This document shows, piece after piece, positions 1 through 12,990 of a stretch of 64,000 nucleotides of DNA. The position numbers were made by a program, and so were the translations under genes. Each line of letters begins with the position of its first letter. Position 1 is the first letter of the stretch. The stretch spans positions 8,430,278 through 8,494,277 of the forward strand of contig NC_134030.1 of assembly GCF_964204645.1 (NCBI RefSeq), written 5' to 3'. The stretch is from Tubulanus polymorphus. Its lineage: Eukaryota > Nemertea > Palaeonemertea > Tubulaniformes > Tubulanidae. The notes under the pieces are model-generated. The model saw only the letters and a list, made by a program, of their open reading frames with translations, did no database searches and was not told the origin of the DNA.

Positions 1-3000
1 CATTGATATAGTAAAAAGATCAGATATAGTATATCGCCACAGGTTTCTTCAACTTCCAATTCTAAGTCATGCATGGTTGTACGTATACATATGCATGCTC
101 ACGTAATTTAAAGGTCAGCAGTTTTGGGGAAGCTTGAACATCTATTTTCTAGCAGAATACTTGTCTCCGACGGGTTCGAAAAGCGAACTTTTGGTAGAGC
201 CAAGCAGAAGTTGAGAAACATCGCTGCAAAGGCGGATCGGGGATGGTGCAAATAGAGGTAGTGCAAATAGATACCCGAAAAAATTTGATGACTTGCTGAA
301 ATATCAGCCTAAGAAAAGTAGATAATGCTTCCTTAATCCTTTATCTCACGATAATTGAAATGATTGAAGATCTATTGCATATTGATTATTGTAGCAATAT
401 TTGTCTAGAAATTGGATGTTATTTGGATACTCAAATGTTTTTCATTCCTATACATCAGGTGTATACAATTACTGGGCCAAAATGATCTAATATTCAAGAA
501 CCAGTAACACTTTTTTAGATGAAATGCTTCGTCGATCCAGTAGGATTATACGTCTTTACAAGACAGTTAACAGAATTTCACAGATGACATAAATGCGTAA
601 AACTCAAGGAGAGAATTTCAATTTCGCCAAAGGTAACGGAGGGAAACATTTCGACCTTGTCACATTCGAAAAGAATATGAAACTCATCTCCGACCCTCAA
701 TAAGTATATTTCATCTCATGTCGAGGAATACGAGAAAATCGTAACTGACGGGCCGCCGGCATTTTCGAAGAACCAAGGCGAAATTTTGCCAACCTCGAGA
801 AAAGCCTCAAACCCTTCGTTATAATCCCCAAAACAACATTCATCAAAATGGCTTTTTCAAACATTGAATAGTAGCGTCGATGATCATTTCAAAGGCTCAC
901 TTTGAAAGATTGACTAGGCGAAAAAACCACGAAATTTCACTTTCGTTCTATAGAGCGAGTGCATCGGCAATTCTTTTTAGCGTGTGTCAGCTGGTAGTAT
1001 AAAAGCATCCTACTGATAGTGAGAATATATTTACATATAACAGCCATTTTCGCGCGCTCTGACGTGCTAGTTACAATATCGATACGTACATTCTGCATTG
1101 TAAAAACCTTCATAAGCACACTGATTATTCGAATTTTATTGAAATTGAGACCTTTTTTTCTCGTTATCATCTAGACGTCCAGGGTCCACTTTCGTGACTA
1201 TTGAGCTATAGAATATAATGGAATGTTTACTATAGTCAAGGATAAGAGTAGACATTGTAACTCTATAAGTTTGAAGATAAAATGATGCGTACTAAAGATA
1301 AAATGATGCGTACTAAAAAGCAATATTGAGGATAGGAAACTGCCACTTGAAACGATTGGGCCGTGACCTATTATAGAACTGAAAGCTTTAACAGTTCTTT
1401 GTGGCTGACTTAATTACAATCAATAGAACTAAAAACACCGCAAATGTCGCTATGAAATTAGTATATACACGAAATAATCTTTTATGATAGCCGTTTAGAC
1501 CTTAACGAACGGACACAGAACAGTGTTGAAAATGTGCCTCGAATATATTGCATTTATATTACACAAGCAAGCATGAAGTTCATGTACAATAACAAGCACG
1601 TAGAATTGATCGTGGTTAATTATTTACTGGTTTTCAGGCGCTTGGCGATTTTTGAAAAATTGTGAAAATGGAGTCCCGTTAAAACCGAACGCACTTTAAA
1701 CATACATTCCTTTTGAACAGTATTCCCTCCAAATCAACATTCTCAAGATATACATATAGATTTTATCTTAACTGGGATCAATTTTCTCGAAAGCCGCGAT
1801 TGGTCTGTCCGCAGTACGCTTCGATGTGGGTCCAGCGCCTCACAAATTGCTTGTAAGTACAGCCCTCAAAGGCTTGCGCTGGATCTCTTAGTTATTCCAA
1901 ATTATGAAAATGACCCTATTTTGTAATGAAGTTAAATGAAAAATAAATCGTTATTAGTATATTGTTACACGGTTATTGTGTATTTGTAAAAATCCCAGAT
2001 ATTCCTGCTTGAAATATCATAAAATATTGAGGAATTATGAATAAACATATAAACACATATACTGATACATGTCGTTATTGCGTTGGAATAGGGCCACATT
2101 GAAATACTGGCATGGTTTATATTCCCTCCAGATGGTGAAACGCATTCATTATATACACCGTGATGTTCACTTTTGGTAACTGTATTTTACCGGGTCAATT
2201 AGATATATTTCGTGGTTTTATGTATCGAATCGTCTGAAAATTTGTTTTCGAATTTTCGATTTAAAAAATTATTTTTACTAATTGATAAACTGTTTCGTAG
2301 AGACGGATTCCCGGCTCGCTCTTTCGAACTTACCTACGAAAATTGCTGTGATGGAGCTGCTGATTGAAAACGAAGTCATACTATCGCTAGAAATTTCATC
2401 CTCGAATTCACCGATCAAGTCACTCGTTTAAATCCGCAACATTTCCCTATAAACGTGATAGGCTGGAGATGGAATGTCACGATGGCGGGTCACGAATCCA
2501 CCCCGTATCTGCGACGTATCCCACGCGAAAGTGTGTCCGTTTCTAAATATTTTCCGCTATAGTAAATTTGAAATATTTATCCCAGCACTTCCGTACAAAT
2601 TAAAAATTCATTCGTATACAATTTTCAGCACTTGCGGGATTATATTCATTAGACAAGAGCGCGGGTAATAAGAATGCGTGGCGATTTTGTAAGGCGGAAA
2701 TTTTCGGCCGCAATCCAAGTATGAAATCTCGGGCCATAGCGCTCCATTGTAGCTTTAAAGTACTGCGCCGTCGACGGGCGTTGAAGCACGACACATGTGT
2801 AAACCGAATTAGAAGTAATCCCAGAAATTTACACGCGGCGCATATATGCTAATATTGTCGGACTTACCTAGATACGTGCTAATATCAAAATACGAATGAT
2901 CACAAGTGATTTAACGCACATGATATGTTACTTTTCATGTTGTGTGTATGGCGATGCAGTTGCAATGAATTTTTGATATCGTCAAGTGGTATAGGAATGT

Positions 3001-3430
3001 TGCCCCTTTTTCACCAGTTATCATTTGAAATCGATTGCTGGAACGTATATGTATATATGACTATATTCGAATTCTATCGAAAACCGATGTATTGCGCGTA
3101 AAAACTCGAACACTTTGACAACCATCCATCTGCAGCTGTCCCAATGATATTGATGGAAATAAAAGTAAACACAATGGCGATTCTTACATGCGTATATGTT
3201 TTCGCCTGTACTATGATTTAGACCGCGGGGTAGATTCTTTATTCACGGAAGCCACTGATGTCGAATAGAGAATATATAAGAATTGCTGATGAATTAAGTG
3301 TTCGAAGGAGAAGAGCTAAATAAAAAAGAAATCGTCTGTTGTGTTTTCGTAGGCTATTGGTAACAATATTTTTGTGATCATATGTGAAATTTTATTACGT
3401 ACAATTGTAATCTTGACTGATTGAAATTCA
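1..3430. other. Intergenic, no gene seen
   Basis: AT-rich sequence with only short, compositionally random open frames on both strands. A 21-bp unit is directly duplicated at about 1274-1315 (units beginning AAGATAAAATGATGCG). I see no splice-bounded coding exon, tRNA or recognisable transposon protein. Confidence 0.5.
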
Positions 3431-3740
3431 TAATAAAGATTGTTTCCAGTTTCTAGGCGCAATTTTGTGGCGGTCCCTGGAGATCCCCATTATTGCGATA
3501 ATTTGCGCTCATTTTTAAAACATATGTTTTGATTGAATATCATAAAGCTCTGCAGTCCCTTGCTTGATAAACTTAATTTATAAACCATTTTAAAGGAACT
3601 GAAATGCTGATATTTGATGATAGTAATATTATATTCAATCAAAACTTATGTGTTAAAAATGAGCGCAAATTATCGCAATAATGGGGACCTTGGGGGATTG
3701 CCACAAAATGGCGCCTAGAAACTGGAAACTTCTTTATTAC
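3431..3740. repeat. Inverted-repeat element (MITE-like)
   Basis: Two arms of about 100 bp face each other around a spacer of about 80 bp. The outer ends read GTTTCCAGTTTCTAGGCGC on the left, with its exact reverse complement on the right. The inner arms are also complementary (GAGCGCAAATTATCGCAATAATGG is present in both orientations with few differences). No open frame lies inside, so it is a non-autonomous DNA element or foldback. The flanks AATAAAGA/TCTTTATT extend the palindrome, so target duplications are not clear. Confidence 0.8.
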
Positions 3741-5984
3741 GCCAAATAAAGAAATGAGAGAACGAAAAACAAATCAAGCGAAAACGCCTGAACACAGTTG
3801 ATACTCATCTGCCATCTATGAAGAACCATGCACTGGTAATCGTCAAAAACTCATCTGAGCTATATCATGCGTATTGCTGTGAATATAAATATATTCATAC
3901 CCAATGATGATGGACTGCCACAGAAACTACTTTGCATAAGAAATGAATAAAAAAAACCCAGTTGTGAAGTGGCCATCATAAAAAACACATGAATATGTAT
4001 CAGTTCTATTGGTCTTACGTAAAGGAGCGTGAGACAAGATTTTTATTTCTCGTAAAATGTTTTCAGAATTAGCCAAAGCTGAGCTAATTTCTAAGTGGCA
4101 CATCATGTTCATGGTGATTTTTTCGAGCAATAAACGAATACAGACCCTCAGATCATGAAACTACGTTTAGTATACCTATTTGCTTTTATTGCTATACGTC
4201 TATATTCTGCGTAAGACGCTGATGGGTTTCTTTGATTTAAGGAGCAATTACAGATACAAAAACACAATTTCTATAACCCAATTTCTATAACCTCCTTTCA
4301 CAATGAGACACGGATTATGAAGATTACATTATGCCATCTATACTTGTATTATCACCGACAATGAACACCGACGAACGCGGCACAATAGATTTAACTCGTT
4401 CTATTCGCATCACCAACGTTACTGATGAGGAGAGAAGAAACCATCCGTACGACCCCTTCATACAATCGACGGATACGCGCGCTCCTAGATATGCGGATGC
4501 TGCGCTGTGATGGAATGTAACAGGTAAGACTTTGCATCAACTTGATTTTCTCGATGAATTATTCATTAACAAGTTTAGTTTCCTCACGTTTATATATAAT
4601 GTAGAGACAATATTTTAAGGTCTATTTCAATCATTTTCGTGAATAGAATTATATATACGCATACGATGTTTTAAGGCATGGACGCAAGAGGTATGATATA
4701 CCGTACGTGGGATATATTCAAAAAGGATACGCATTCACGGTTTCGGATAACGATTACGTTACGAAATAACTGTAAGCAGCTCTTAATTGCATAAAGCATC
4801 GGCTGACGCCGCGGCTGATAATCGGGCTTCCGCCCGAACGCTTTCGTCAGAACTCTGTTAATGTAGTCTTAATTTGAAACGATAATACGGACGCCAAGTC
4901 ACCCATGATTGGTTCACTACCTTACAGCCATTTATATTACAAATGTACATAATATGTATTCCGACCCGATGTATATTCCCATTAATTATTATTCCATTCC
5001 ATAGCAGCTAGTGCTTAATAGCAAATGCTCAATCTTTCGATTGGGAACGTATTTCGATACATCTAATCAGGGGTTCATTGCTTAATTGATATCAGGGGAA
5101 ACGGCTTTCATTCGGTCGTGGTAAGAACTGGAATATTCCGCGTGATAAAAGGTCATTCATTGGCTATCTCTGTTCATGCTTCACCCTTCTCCCCTGGTCT
5201 CATCACGAATCATCGAGAATTATCAACCGATTGTAAACTATTCAACGTTTTCTATTCGTATTTTCACGTTCTTTTTGCCAAGATGTTTTTCTTCTCTTGT
5301 TCTGTAATCTTTGCCAGTAACAAATCAGCACGCGCGTATATCGTCGAAAAACAGAAAGCCTGACTTCTTAGACCAAGTGCATGTGTGCGCGAATGATTCA
5401 ATTCTCAGGGTCTATCGACATTTTCTGTGGAAACCTATTTCAGCCAAGTTGTAACCAATCGTCGCACTAATGGCTAGAATGGCTGGCGTTGTGGTCGTGG
5501 CCTCAAGCCGTACAATGCAGTCCAATTATATATATTCGCCTTGGGACGCTATGCCTCCATCTAGTACAAACAGGATCGTGTACAGAACGAATTAAAGGTT
5601 GTGGTAACATAATTCAAAAAAAGGTTTTAGTGTTTTGTCGATTGCAATTCCAGAAGAGACCCCAGGCACCACACTTCGTGGTATTGAGCGATGACAGGAT
5701 TCGGAGTGGATAAAGCCTTGGTCCTTGTCTACCGAATAGCTTTTACAATAGAAGCTCAAAGATTACGACCGTCTCGAATAACACGCTGAAGCACCGACAT
5801 CGACTTTCTTCTTCCTAAAGAAATGGTATTGACAAAGCAACTCGTAAAAATAGTGAACTGTGAATTTTGGAACAAGCTGTTGACAACGCTGCAGGATGCG
5901 CTGCAACACATGTTCATGAGCAGGCCTGCGTTAAGATCTATCGTCTAGCAGAAAAGATTTATAACGTCACACTTGTGTTTTCAT
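3741..5984. other. Intergenic, no gene seen
   Basis: Mostly AT-rich with small unrelated open frames. Frames around 5118-5363 and 5489-5713 show no domain, signal peptide or flanking splice signals that I can support. Confidence 0.45.
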
Positions 5985-6330
5985 GAGTATATTTTTTGAT
6001 AGGCGTTTGAATGTATCTAGATCATAATCATCGCTTCGCATGCTCTTCCATGTCATTAACAAATTAATGAGAAGAGGAGATAAACATTCTCCCTGTCTTA
6101 CTCCAGAAACCTTACCGAATTTAAAGTAAAGTACGCAATTGGTGAAATGAATATAATATGTGCTTCACTGTTTTATGCATTATTCCGAGTATAAGTCATT
6201 ACTTATAAGTTGATTTATTAAAATAGACCCATCAACTAAATCGAAAGCCTTAGAAAAATCCCAGAAAGCAACATGTACTTCGTTACATCTGCTGATGAAA
6301 TGATTTATTACTGCATTGAGAAAAAACCTT
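5985..6330 (-). pseudogene. LINE reverse-transcriptase relic
   Basis: On the minus strand, conceptual translation gives two hallmark blocks of non-LTR retrotransposon reverse transcriptases. One is an FWDFSKAFDLVDGSIL-type block (about 6206-6270), where LDFSKAFD is the usual form. The other is SGVRQGECLSPLL (about 6075-6112), the GVRQGxxLSP block. The stretch between them is too short and contains a stop, and the frame does not extend to a YxDD box, so this is a decayed fragment and not an active element. The clade (CR1/Jockey-like or other) cannot be told from this much sequence. Confidence 0.75.
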
Positions 6331-8039
6331 TGATCTATGGTGCTGTACGAGGGTCCACATAGCTACACGCTTAATGCTGATAGCTTAGGGTATATTAGTG
6401 ACATTGACTAAAATCATCAGACTTTGCTTGTTGTATTAATTAACTATGCCGCCGGTTCGCAAATTAACTTCCTTTTAACTGCTTAAATATATTGACATAC
6501 CGCATAAGGATTCTCTCAGAGGGGAGCCTTGAGCATTGGATAAAGAGATTGGATATGTTGACCTTTGCTTCAGGGCCCAATCTACCCGTATGAAATCATC
6601 CGCGTATTGCCCAGTGGTAAGATTGCTTATGGATTAAGCACGGAGGGATCTTCTTCAATTAGATTAAAGGATCGTGATACCCTGACCATATATAGGGATT
6701 CATAAAATTCCTGTTTGTTAATCAAGGATTAATGGGTGAGTATAATATGATTAACGGTCATGCTTCTTATTCTCATAATTCAGTTATTCATAGTCGTCCT
6801 TTGAATATTAATGCAAATCACCACTGGCTTCAAATTTAACCCATTGAGACCAGACCGCTACTTGTGACCGAAAGTGACCGAAAATTATCAAACGATGCTT
6901 TAGACCTAATTGGCTTAGAAACCTTGGGTTTGTTTGAGGTTCAGACATTTTCAATGAAACAAATTTCGATAATTGAGCGTAATATGTAATATAAAACATA
7001 AGTCTGTTATAGGAACGGCGCTATATTCACATTTTCGAAATGTATTCTATCGTATTGAACAGATAATTCAGATATTCTAATTTACGCTTCAAACTATGCT
7101 TTCCAATCAGCAGGCCTACTCATTCGGTATACGGTTCCTGTAATGCGATTATGCACATTGACGATGCAAAAATTTAAGAGTTCATCAAAAGCAAACCGAA
7201 ATTATATAATTGTATAACTGTCCCCGACCTATCGTTCTCCTGAATAAATGACGCTCAAAAGCTTTTCCGTACGAAAATCATTTCCAAAACCGCATATTCC
7301 AAAACGATTTCGTAAAATTATCTTAAGTCGTATCAACAATAACTACCTGGATACATTACTATCAGTTTGACACCGAAACTTTTTTATCATTACATTTTTT
7401 TTGTGAATTGTTTAGGTATTTTGTTATTTGGGGCACGAAAGGGGAATATCGAATGCATTTACCAAAGGAGACAATGACATTTTCGTGAAATACGTGTACT
7501 ACATTTTCAAAATTGCTATTTCGAATCGATGAGGATGACACCGAGGTGATCTATAAGTATATATACACTATCGTTCCCACAGAGCTGTCCTCTTCGTCGC
7601 TATGTCATTATCATCGCCGTGTGTTGCATAAGCCGTTGTCCAAACACACATCGGTTTTACCTGATCACAAGTCAGGAATCCAATCAGTAAAATAACGGGA
7701 ATCAATATCACTATGACAGACGATTGCTTGAGGTCCAGGATTACTTATCATCCATCGGGTAATCAGACCCAATACGAAGTGGCCGCGCCCTTCTTATTTC
7801 AGAGCTGACGTTGATAAATCGAACTGCCATTCGACGTCGCGTCGTTGGCAGTTCTTCAATATTTATGCGCGACTATTCAAACTTGCGATGGTTTTGTTTT
7901 TATTATCGCACGACGCCTGGATGCTACCAGTAGAAAATGCCAACAGGCGAAAGACGTTGGTTAACTGTTACGAAAAATGACATCCACTTTTGGGCCTTTA
8001 TAGCCTCAACAATAGAGAACCGCAAAACCAGCTATCCCA
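6331..8039. other. Intergenic, no gene seen
   Basis: Probably contains further decayed LINE sequence at its left end. No supported exon or structured repeat otherwise. Confidence 0.4.
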
Positions 8040-8170
8040 GCCGAAGGGGTGCGACGAGCACTCAGCCCTGCGTTGTCAAAATTAGTTCATTTTCTTCTCA
8101 AGAACTTTGATACTGAATTTTAAGGCTCCCAAATACATCACAGGACCCACCAAATATACAATAAAATCAT
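8040..8170. repeat. Dispersed repeat copy, pairs with 45445-45590
   Basis: Shares an ordered series of blocks with 45445-45590: GAGCACTC, then GTCAAAA(A)TTAGTTCAT, then AACTTTGA, then CAGGACC and AACTAAATATA. The spacing is similar and the orientation the same. Both copies are diverged and non-coding, so this is an old dispersed repeat of unknown class. Confidence 0.6.
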
Positions 8171-9351
8171 TTTTCTACTCAGATCTTGGTACAGGTTTCC
8201 TGAATAATTGATTTATTTAAGAAAAAGCCCATAGATTCAGTTCTAATTTGAATGTAAAAGAAATCGAACGCGGAAGACCGAGTTACCACTAGCGAACCTG
8301 GTGGATCCTTGCCTTTCAAACGTAGTATCCTTGATTGCCTTGATCGTAGCTCCCCATTGGTACGTTGTATTTCGGGCCTTTAGATCGATTCGATTTACAA
8401 TGCACGTATGAATTGTTATTATTTCTGTTTCATTTGCGATGCTTTTAACGTTTCTACTTATAATGGAAATTACCATATAAAAAGTATTAGTTATCTCGAT
8501 GCGGAATTACTGTCGAGAATCAACATCGCGAGTCAACATCGGGGATTGAGCGAGCATCGACCGAATTATGAACACGGTCGCGGGATACGTAAAACGAGTT
8601 TTTGAACCTAAAAAAACTACAAAAAAGAAACAGTTTCACTTTCAGGCAGCTGCTGATCTGCGCCTATATGTATTCGATATAAGACGATCAAAAATTCATA
8701 ATCAAATTTCTGAAAAATCCCTGTTATACACACATTAAGATACAGTAAAAACGGAAACGTTTATCGCTGGAAATTATCGACGACACTACGTCGACTTTTA
8801 CGTTCACGATCGGTAATTACGGCAACGTAGCGGAAGCATTTAATCGAGGAGACGAACGTTAGATTTAATTAACGCTGCCAGCATTTTCGCTCTCATAATT
8901 CAAAACGAATAGCGCTCCCGATATAAACTAAAAGCTGGTTGATTAAAGTTACGAGCAGGATTCGTGGGAACTCCTAAAACTTCAGGACGCCGGCACAACC
9001 GTATATTGCAATAGCAGTCTTGTGAAAAGGCGATATAAAACGTCAACGCTACCGTAAAGTCGCGGTGAAAAACCGAAGCGATAGATTTTAACTGAAGCTG
9101 TTATTGCCATGGTTTTATTGTGTATTACACCACGAAATAGTAGTATAGCTGTGTAAATGTTTTTACGCGCAATGAGATTTTTATCGTGAGCAATCGACAA
9201 GTTCGCGTCAGATAAAGACGAAATGATATTTAAAGGTCTGGCTCCGAGTCAAAGGTTTCCATACGACTGGACATCAGAAATTCATAAACAGAGCTGTCTG
9301 ATCGTTCATTTTATATCGCATTTGAAGTTTTAGAAATAGGAACAGAATCCT

Positions 9352-9465
9352 GTTATCCAAGGGCTGGTTTTATAGGCTTGTATTAACTTAAAACCGGAGG
9401 TTACCTCGATATATTTTCTGTTACAGTAATACCAGTCTATAAAACTGGCCCCAGGATAACTACCT
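9352..9465. repeat. Short inverted-repeat element
   Basis: The arms GTTATCC..GGTTTTATAG and CTATAAAACTGG..GGATAAC are imperfect reverse complements about 114 bp apart end to end, with AACTTAA-type sequence in the centre. Size and structure fit a MITE or hairpin repeat. Confidence 0.65.
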
Positions 9466-12400
9466 CAACTAAAAATGTTTTTCTCTTCATTTACCCCGAT
9501 GTCTTCAGCTTTTAATGCTGGTATATTTCAACTCCCAGAACCATTCAAACCATTATCAAAATATCTCAAACTGCAGATCCGTTCGATGAATACCCGCGAT
9601 GCGCGCGCGTATATACTTATCAATAAACTGTATTCAAACGATCACAGCCGGGTATGAAACCTACCCCACAATCATCGTTTGATAATGTCAGAGCTTTTTA
9701 GATGCAGAGAAATCGTTCGTCGATTCAGACTAGATGAAATGATTTCTTGATAGTAAGTATAGCTGCCGTGACGTGCAGTCTGCAATTCATCAAAACGTCA
9801 TTTACAGAATACGTTACAAAGCAATGCTCACAGGGTGGCTTACGGTAACGTATAAAGTAACGTAAGTTTTTTTAAACGTTTCTTTTGAGATACGCTGGTG
9901 CATTATAAGGTTACCGAATGCGCGGTAGGAATTAAAGACAGAATATTATACAGGGAACCGAAGAGATTATGAAACAACGGTTAAATTCATCGCGAATTGC
10001 TGACACTGGCGAAAGCAGACTAACAGGATACGGCAAATTATGATATTGGTTAATTGTACGTGGATTTCTTTGGTGGCCTCCCACATCAGATTACCAAGAA
10101 CGTCATCGGTTTCTTTATATCGATATTCATCTCAAAAGTGGGCATTAATTCATACATAATCAATGCTTGACACCGAACCGGTAGTAAATTTGGTCTCGGA
10201 ACTACTGTTAATATACGTTTGTACTTAATCTATCAGCGTGTGTAACATAAGTATTACGAGGATGTAAAATAACGCGAGTAAATACGCGGTCTACTATCGG
10301 CTAGTGTTTCATCTAACCGCAGTTGATTTTCGTTTATTTGCAATTTGCCGAATCTTCCGCACAACGTTCCTTCGTTTATTTACTCAAATATAACGCGAAA
10401 ATTTGACATATCGCTTGGCGGAATGAATACGCGCAGGTTACGTATGTTACCAGTCGTATTATTTCCAATGAATTAGACGTTTAATTCCGCTAAAATGCGA
10501 CGCGGTTTCTGTCCACGTGGCTGGGTAAATAGCGCTTGCGTTCTATCGCGTTGGCTTCCACAACTCGAAACGTTAATCAATGGCGCGAAATTCGCAAATG
10601 AAGTTCGACAGCCTATAAAATCTAATTCACATTCACTAGACGTTCGTCGTTTTTGTTCGCTTCGTTAGTCTCTGAGTCCATCGATGGATGTCTCCGAATT
10701 TGATTTCAAAACCTACGAACCGCGCGATGATGCATACCGACTAGGCGCTATTTCGACGCGGCGAATCAGCTCTTTCGAATGGCCCGTCGCCTCAAATAAC
10801 CGTTCTCGATAAATCCATTCGTCACTTCAGGGATAAAAATCGATCGAAATATCCAATTTTTTAACTTTTCCAGCAAAATGAATGCGCGAAGCCTGCATCG
10901 GATATCGCGTTCAATACGTAGCGAGAATATTTGATAAAATGATTACTGTTGACAGTAAATGAATTTTTGAAATTAGATTTAGGACGGAAATTTAACCATC
11001 GAACGCACTGATCCGATATTTTGGTCAATTTGATACAATATGCACATTTCTGACCGATAATGGGATTCGATTCGAAGCGGAGATGCGTGAACACCATCAG
11101 AGGCATCGATAGATTATAATATGCGGATTGCGCGTTATGCAAACGGAATTTCAAATAGGTGTGTTATGCATATATATGATGTTATGATGTTAAACCATAG
11201 TTTGTATAAACTCGATAAACCCCCGACGGGATTCTAGATAGAGTGAATGCCAAGCTGAGTCTTACTGCTTCGCGATCATGTAACAAACTGGCCGCGATGA
11301 AAAGAGAGGATTAAAGCGTGCGGCGGAGAAAGAAATATTCAATCATATAGATAGACATATTGATATTTTGACGGAATATCAATTAACTGGGAGGTCGTCG
11401 TATACGGAATCTACGACACTGGTAGACAAAAATAAGGCGAATTAACGATTTTTCGATTCGTTCAATGTCGATTTAATGCGCTCGTCTCGTGGATTTCGCA
11501 GTAGGGTACGCGGTTTGATAATGGGAACTATGTAAAGATGTCCTTGTTGGGCTTCAATGCGTCATCGCTATCAATCATGAAATTCTCTGTAGAGAATCCC
11601 CGTGTTCAATTCATTTCACATTCATTGTCTATTTCTATTGAAAATCAATACGTGGACTTTATTTAGAAAGACAACAGCTGTACCAACCACGAATAAACTA
11701 CAGCACAGGAAATAGCATTTTTTTCCAACGCTTCAATATTTGTAAAACTAAATGGAATGAAAACGAACTTCCACATCGTTTATGTATAGTCACCAAGTCG
11801 ACGACTTTTCATCGAACTCTGATGTAAATTCTGATCTGGAATCATAATCATTCGTAATATTATCAATAATATTGAAATATTGTAATATTATCACCATATA
11901 ATCATCAATTCATAGTTAATGTGGATTCATCTGTAGAGTCTGCGCATTACTTCAACCTACGGCACTCGATTCATAATGTTAGTCACACTCAGCCGTGGAG
12001 AATAGATGATAAATTCAAAACCTTATTCAGTTCAAACAACCAAAAATTATGATAAATTCACTACCCAATATCTACAAAATTTAAAAGATTATAATCAATT
12101 TTTTTCGATCAAGAATTAAGATCACAATACACGACGTAAAATTCGATTTTCATCTTTTTAGATTTTGTTGATAGTGGGTTTTAAACTTATTACAATGTCT
12201 GGTTGATGAATTGAATTGTTCATTTCATCAACCCTTGATATCACCCAGTGCTTCTTGGTCGGGGTGAACTTCTAGTAAATACGTATATCCATCGGTTATA
12301 TATATATTACGTTCGTCAACGTTAATCAGTATCGACGTGACAATGGCGAGTATTAGTTGTCTAGACCGTGTAAACGGGCACGATCAGTTCACAAATATCG

Positions 12401-12576
12401 GGTCTTCTCCCCGCCATCAACCGCCATGATATTGACGTTCGGCGATCATTAGTAAATGGACGGTCATGTTCTACTACGCTGAAAGAGAGGTGATTAATCA
12501 CGAAGAGCGAGAGCAAATATCTGTTTACACTCTTGCGCCAATTTTGTCGACTGTAAATGCAACGCATCTGCGCGCA
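9466..12576. other. Intergenic, no supported gene
   Basis: Contains a possible core promoter (listed separately near 10.6 kb) but no exon I can support. The 97-codon minus frame at 10861-11154 has no domain or splice context. Confidence 0.4.
10612..10810 (+). promoter_or_regulatory. Possible TATA promoter with short ORF
   Basis: CTATAAAAT at about 10613 is followed after roughly 70 bp by a 41-codon frame starting at ATGGATGTCTCCGAATTT (10684) and ending near 10809. A CACGTG E-box lies upstream at about 10514. GC content rises locally. The short peptide resembles nothing I know, and no donor site extends it convincingly. This is a guess at a transcription start, not a called gene. Confidence 0.2.
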
Positions 12577-12990
12577 GGATCTATATGGTACGCGAGCTAC
12601 CGGTATATACGTATGTGATATTCAAATTACGTGTTAATATGTAAACTTTATCTAAAAACCGAGTACCCATCAATACATAAATTCATCAATTTACTTTCAG
12701 TGAACTCGGATGATCTTTGTGATCTGCGTGCTGGCCACAAATGCACACAGATCACACTACACTACCCATTCAACACCCGACTACCCACAGCTTTGATATA
12801 ACCTTGTAGTAATCATTTGAATGATTACTCCAAGATATAACCATCCCTCCCTGAATCTATATAGTACGCGAGTTTCCGGTATACACGTGATATTCAAATT
12901 ACATGTGTTAATATGTAAACTTTATTTAAACCGAGTACGGTGCCCATCAATACATAAATTCATCAATTTACTTTCAGTGAACCCGGGGAG
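12577..12990. repeat. Direct duplication, two ~135-bp units
   Basis: Unit 1 (about 12577-12715) and unit 2 (about 12852-12990) share ATCTATAT(G/A)GTACGCGAG, CACGTG/ACGTAT-GTGATATTCAAATTAC and CATCAATACATAAATTCATC in the same order and orientation, with a few indels. They are separated by unrelated sequence of about 135 bp. Confidence 0.85.
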